Part shown: piece after piece, positions 14,883 to 17,328 of the stretch | Layout of the letters: every line of letters starts with the position of its first letter | Numbering within the stretch: the stretch's first letter is position 1 | From: Aadella sp043822885 | GTDB lineage: Bacteria; Omnitrophota; Gorgyraeia; Tantalellales; Tantalellaceae | Direction of reading: 5' to 3' | DNA: 17,328 nt | Assembly: GCA_043822885.1 (NCBI GenBank) | Contig: JBDRBI010000035.1 | Location: 1 to 17,328, forward strand | Notes under the pieces: model-generated | Databases searched by the model: none | What the model saw: only the letters and a program-made list of their open reading frames with translations | Told to the model about the DNA's origin: nothing | Made by a program: the position numbers and the translations under genes

Positions 14883-14899
14883 TACTCGCTATTTCTCCT

Positions 14900-14961
14900 A
14901 AAAATAAAAAACGCGGGACATCTTTCGGCCAGAGTTTACGCCCCTGCAGGAAAGGTGTCCC
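14900..14961 (-). terminator. Rho-independent terminator or attenuator between cimA and valS
   Basis: On the minus strand GGGACACCTTTC (14961-14950) and GAAAGATGTCCC (14926-14915) pair over 12 positions with one C/A mismatch around a 23-nt loop. GCG and TTTTTT (14911-14906) follow, then TATTTTT. The hairpin begins 11 nt after the cimA stop and ends shortly before the AGGAG ribosome-binding site of valS. It could end the lysC-cimA transcript or regulate read-through into valS. No complete T-box motif is present. Confidence 0.65.
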
Positions 14962-14972
14962 CACCTTGACCA

Positions 14973-16559
14973 TTATTTCTTTTTGCGCCCTTTCTTGTCG
15001 TCCTTGATAAACTTGTATACGATAGAATCTTTCAGGGCTATCCAGCTGGCTTCTATGATATTTTCCGACACTCCTACCGTCCACCAAGAGCCGGTCTTAT
15101 CCTGAGACTGTATAAGCACTCTTACCTTCGCGGCAGTCGCGGATCTATCGTCCAATACCCGGACCCTGAAATCCGATAAATGCATTTCTTTTAATGACGG
15201 ATAAAATTCCACTAAAGATTTTCTTAAAGCCTGATCTAAAGCATGTACAGGTCCGTCTCCGACGGATACCGTATGCCTGGACTTATTACCTATACTGAGT
15301 TTTATCGCGGCTTCCGAAACAATAGGACCGCCTTCGCGTTTTTCTATGATGACCCTAAAGTCTTCCAACTCGAAATATTTTTTAAAGGTCTGGGACGCGC
15401 GCTTCATCAAAAGAAAAAGAGAGGCTTCCGCCAGCTCGAATTGATACCCTTCTTTTTCCAGGTCCTGCACATATGTAAGTATATTTTTAGCTTCAGGAGA
15501 ACCTTTATCTATTTTCACTCCAAGTTCTTCCGCTTTCTTTGTAATGCTGGATTTCCCGGAAAGCTCCGATATGAGCATTCTCCGTTTATTGCCTACTTTC
15601 GCGGGATCTATATGCTCATAACTTTTGGAGTTCTTAAGTATAGCGTTAATATGTACTCCGGCTTTATGCGCGAAAGCGCTTTTCCCTACATATGGCTGCG
15701 AATCCTGCTGTTTGATATTCGCTATTTCAGCTATGTATATTGACGCTTCTGTCAGGTCTTTAAACTCGAATTTCGACAGGCAATCCAGACCCATTTTGAA
15801 TTTTAGTGTAGGCAATATGGACACCAAATTGGCATTTCCGCATCTTTCGCCATAACCGTTAAACGTACCTTGGACATGCTCGCATCCCGCTTGCACCGCG
15901 GCGATAGAATTTGCCACTGCCATATCCGCATCATTATGTGTATGTATCCCCAAAGGACCCCCCACGGCGGCCTTCACTTCCTCCACCACCTCGAATACCC
16001 GGCTTGTCAGACTTCCGCCGTTAGTATCACATAAGACCAGCGTCTCCGCCCCGCCGTTGACGGCAGCTTTAAGCGCCTGGATCGCATATTCCGGATTATT
16101 TTCATACCCGTCAAAAAAATGCTCAGCATCGAAGATAACGCGTCTTCCTCTCTTTTTGAGATATTTTATCGAGTCTTCTATCATCTTAAGATTTTCAACG
16201 AGAGTTGTTCTAAGCACGGCCCTGACATGAAGATCCCAGCTTTTCCCGAAGATAGTGAGATACTTTGTCTCGGCTTTCAAGAGCCCCTTTATGACCACGT
16301 CCGAAGCGGTATTCGCGCCGGCGCGCCGAGTACTCCCGAACGCGGTTAGTTTTGCCTTTTTAAGTTTGAGCGATCCGGCCGCTTTTTTAAAAAACTCATC
16401 ATCTTTCGGATTTGACCCCGGCCAACCGCCTTCTATGAAATCCACTCCGAGTTCATCCAGTTTCTCGGATATCCTCATCTTATCGCTCACGGAAAATGAT
16501 ATTCCCTCGAACTGAGCGCCATCACGTAAAGTAGTATCATATATAATTACTTTCTTCAT
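14973..16559 (-). CDS. cimA: (R)-citramalate synthase, GSU1798/TIGR00977 type
   Basis: CimA condenses pyruvate with acetyl-CoA to (R)-citramalate, opening the threonine-independent route to 2-oxobutyrate and isoleucine. The 528 residues have the HMGL-like TIM barrel: DTTLRDGAQFEGISFS at 8-23, DFIEGGWPGSNPKD at 40-53, FGKSWDLHV at 104-112, DTNGGS at 178-183, metal ligands in GIHTHND (204-210) and GTFNGYGERCGNANL at 231-245. A LeuA-type allosteric domain follows (about 395-515). The EGGWPGSNPKD and FGKSWDLHV signatures separate this group from 2-isopropylmalate and homocitrate synthases. A strong purine-rich site (GGAGGAAGGA) lies just before the ATG at 16559. The C-terminus is Lys-rich. It follows lysC, an order I recall from Geobacter. 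The allosteric domain suggests isoleucine feedback (inferred). Confidence 0.95.
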   Translation of the reverse strand: MKKVIIYDTTLRDGAQFEGISFSVSDKMRISEKLDELGVDFIEGGWPGSNPKDDEFFKKAAGSLKLKKAKLTAFGSTRRAGANTASDVVIKGLLKAETKYLTIFGKSWDLHVRAVLRTTLVENLKMIEDSIKYLKKRGRRVIFDAEHFFDGYENNPEYAIQALKAAVNGGAETLVLCDTNGGSLTSRVFEVVEEVKAAVGGPLGIHTHNDADMAVANSIAAVQAGCEHVQGTFNGYGERCGNANLVSILPTLKFKMGLDCLSKFEFKDLTEASIYIAEIANIKQQDSQPYVGKSAFAHKAGVHINAILKNSKSYEHIDPAKVGNKRRMLISELSGKSSITKKAEELGVKIDKGSPEAKNILTYVQDLEKEGYQFELAEASLFLLMKRASQTFKKYFELEDFRVIIEKREGGPIVSEAAIKLSIGNKSRHTVSVGDGPVHALDQALRKSLVEFYPSLKEMHLSDFRVRVLDDRSATAAKVRVLIQSQDKTGSWWTVGVSENIIEASWIALKDSIVYKFIKDDKKGRKKK

Positions 16560-16574
16560 AATTCCTTCCTCCCT

Positions 16575-16585
16575 GTCATTGCGAG
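16575..16585. repeat. Solo fragment of the GTCATTGCGAG palindromic repeat
   Basis: Only the 11-bp head GTCATTGCGAG is present, with no GCAATCTC partner nearby. It lies between the cimA ribosome-binding site and the hairpin region. I read it as a remnant of the element that is complete at 6284-6399 and 8408-8485. Confidence 0.6.
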
Positions 16586-16599
16586 TCCTGCACCTTAGT

Positions 16600-16673
16600 A
16601 TCTAAAGACGGGTCCATGTTCTGCGCGCCTCATGAAATTTCATTCTGTGCTCGAACATTCCCCTTCTTTAGAT
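16600..16673 (-). other. Long imperfect hairpin in the cimA leader (possible structured RNA)
   Basis: Nested dyads: ATCTAAAGA (16600-16608) pairs with TCTTTAGAT (16665-16673). After a 1x1 mismatch, GGG (16610-16612) pairs with CCC (16661-16663). After a small internal loop, ATGTTC (16616-16621) pairs with GAACAT (16653-16658). An ATGAAATTTCAT palindrome (16632-16643) lies inside the loop. In all, 18 bp pair around a 31-nt loop, 41 nt upstream of the cimA ATG. No T-run follows on the minus strand. It does not match a riboswitch class I recognise. It could be a cis-regulatory leader or a decayed palindromic repeat. Confidence 0.5.
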
Positions 16674-16726
16674 CTTACTCTTTAAACTATTTTCCGAATG
16701 ACACCTTCCATTAAGTTTGCACATCG

Positions 16727-16774
16727 GTCAATATCAGTCTATGGTCTATGGTCTTTTTTCCATCCACCATTCAC
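16727..16774. repeat. Loose heptamer array at the lysC 3' end
   Basis: Words GTCAATA, GTCTATG, GTCTATG and GTCTTTT, and after a short break CACCATT-CAC, run up to and across the lysC stop codon (TGA, 16773-16771). Copy number is low, but the words are shared with the arrays at 6421-6469 (GTCAATA, GTCTAT) and 5187-5228 (CACCATT), so I treat it as the same kind of element. Confidence 0.6.
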
Positions 16775-17262
16775 TTCTTTTTCTTCTTCCCACCCAACCC
16801 GAACGCTTTATGAATAGCATTCACGGCTTTATCTGCGTCTTTTCCTCTTACCACACAAGAGATCTTTATCTCACTAGTGGATATCATCTCTATGTTGATC
16901 TTTTTTGACGCAAGAGCATTGAACATTTTAGCCGCGACACCCGAGTGACTCCGCATACCGATACCTACAACGGACACTTTGGCGATATTTTCATTATATT
17001 CCACTCTGCCGGCGCCTATACGTTCGGTTATTTTATTCACGACTTTCTTTGTTTTTTGGAGATCTTTTCCGGTAACCGTAAAAGATATATCCGTAGTTTT
17101 AGTCCTCGAAATGTTCTGTATGATCATATCTACGTTTATATCGGATTTCGCGAGTTGCTCGAATATTTTACTGGCCTCTCCAGGTTTATCCGGCACGTCA
17201 CATATCGTAACCTTAGCTTCATCTTTGTTCACGGTTACCCCGCGCACCAAGACATCTTCCAT
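16771..17262 (-). CDS. Probable in-frame aspartate kinase beta subunit (internal start)
   Basis: Inside lysC, the in-frame ATG at 17262-17260 (MEDVLVRGVTVNKDE...) is preceded by a perfect AAGGAGG with an 8-nt spacer. Starting here would give a 163-residue protein made only of the two ACT domains. In B. subtilis, Corynebacterium glutamicum and Thermus the aspartate kinase gene makes exactly such a beta subunit of about 160-170 residues from an internal start, assembling as alpha2beta2. The start position just before the first ACT domain agrees with those cases. That it is used here is inferred from the sequence. Confidence 0.72.
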   Translation of the reverse strand: MEDVLVRGVTVNKDEAKVTICDVPDKPGEASKIFEQLAKSDINVDMIIQNISRTKTTDISFTVTGKDLQKTKKVVNKITERIGAGRVEYNENIAKVSVVGIGMRSHSGVAAKMFNALASKKINIEMISTSEIKISCVVRGKDADKAVNAIHKAFGLGGKKKKK

Positions 17263-17328
17263 AGCTCTACCCTCCTTAGTTATAAGAGTACCCTTCTCTT
17301 TGTAAAAACTCGATCTAATATGCATAGG
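16771..17328 (-). CDS. lysC: Aspartate kinase, C-terminal regulatory half (cut by window edge)
   Basis: Aspartate kinase phosphorylates aspartate, the first step toward lysine, threonine, methionine and diaminopimelate. The 185 visible codons start P-M-H-I-R-S-S-F, the end of the catalytic domain (compare V-R-S-S-F-x-x-x-x-GT in the family), and GTLI. Two ACT domains follow: about 35-105 from VTICDVPDKPGEASKIFEQLAKSDINVDMIIQ, and about 113-178 from KVSVVGIGMRSHSGVAAKMFNALASKKINIEMIST. These bind Lys and/or Thr for feedback inhibition. The protein ends in a poly-Lys tail (GGKKKKK). The frame is open to the right edge, so the N-terminal kinase domain lies outside. The 3' neighbour cimA also feeds branched-chain synthesis. 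Confidence 0.94.
   Translation of the reverse strand, partial: PMHIRSSFYKEKGTLITKEGRAMEDVLVRGVTVNKDEAKVTICDVPDKPGEASKIFEQLAKSDINVDMIIQNISRTKTTDISFTVTGKDLQKTKKVVNKITERIGAGRVEYNENIAKVSVVGIGMRSHSGVAAKMFNALASKKINIEMISTSEIKISCVVRGKDADKAVNAIHKAFGLGGKKKKK
17271..17278 (-). promoter_or_regulatory. Strong internal ribosome-binding site in lysC
   Basis: TAAGGAGG on the minus strand, 8 nt before an in-frame ATG and located inside the aspartate kinase reading frame (codons for T-K-E-G). It is among the best Shine-Dalgarno sequences in the window, better than those of most true gene starts here, which argues for selection to start translation at this point. Confidence 0.75.

Noticed and set aside
14900..14972. 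T-box riboswitch ahead of valS
   Set aside because: AAGGTGG plus a terminator and a T-tract just before an aminoacyl-tRNA synthetase gene is suggestive, but the ACCGCG half of the T-box motif is absent, the UGGN position would not suit tRNA-Val, and only 90 nt lie between cimA and valS, too little for a Stem I outside the coding sequence.
14845..15087. 80-residue minus-strand ORF at the cimA-valS junction
   Set aside because: It is an out-of-frame shadow of the cimA end and valS start, with no ribosome-binding site or motif.
16591..16643. Leader peptide for cimA attenuation (ATG AAA TTT CAT ... TAG)
   Set aside because: The 13-codon frame MKFHEARRTWTRL has no run of Ile, Val or Leu codons and no Shine-Dalgarno.

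Overview
All convincing genes in this window lie on the minus strand, so the text below follows transcription from high to low coordinates. The base composition is moderate. The genes encode bacterial housekeeping functions, and I see no phage, transposase, CRISPR or toxin genes. Three things point to a Gram-negative, deltaproteobacterium-like or candidate-phylum lineage: a run close to tilS-ftsH-folP-cdaA-ybbR-pdxJ-acpS, an aspartate kinase next to a GSU1798-type citramalate synthase, and a Leptospira-like SemiSWEET. Omnitrophota is my best guess, but this is weak inference without a marker phylogeny.

Layout from the right edge: the C-terminal half of aspartate kinase (lysC) with a probable internal start for a beta subunit; a 211-nt gap holding a long imperfect hairpin; cimA; a terminator-like hairpin; valS, rluB-like and nadC; a 32-bp perfect palindrome pressed against the uvrB start; uvrB; a gap with inverted repeat elements; a SemiSWEET gene overlapping an NAD-dependent epimerase gene; queH; tilS; and, behind a good sigma70-type promoter, ftsH-folP-cdaA-ybbR-pdxJ-acpS (acpS cut by the left edge).

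Functionally, lysC and cimA serve the aspartate and isoleucine pathways. valS, rluB, queH and tilS serve translation (tRNA charging, rRNA pseudouridine, and two anticodon wobble modifications). nadC, pdxJ and folP make cofactors. ftsH and acpS serve protein quality control and lipid synthesis. cdaA and ybbR make and control c-di-AMP. The usual partner glmM is missing between ybbR and pdxJ.

The most unusual content is intergenic. Seven arrays of short units, mostly 7 bp, sit in six of the gaps. Each array has its own unit, and six of the seven start within about 0-11 nt of the stop codon of the preceding gene or overlap it. They are interleaved with inverted pairs of a GTCATTGCGAG...GCAATCTC palindromic repeat. 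No complete new enzymatic system is visible.
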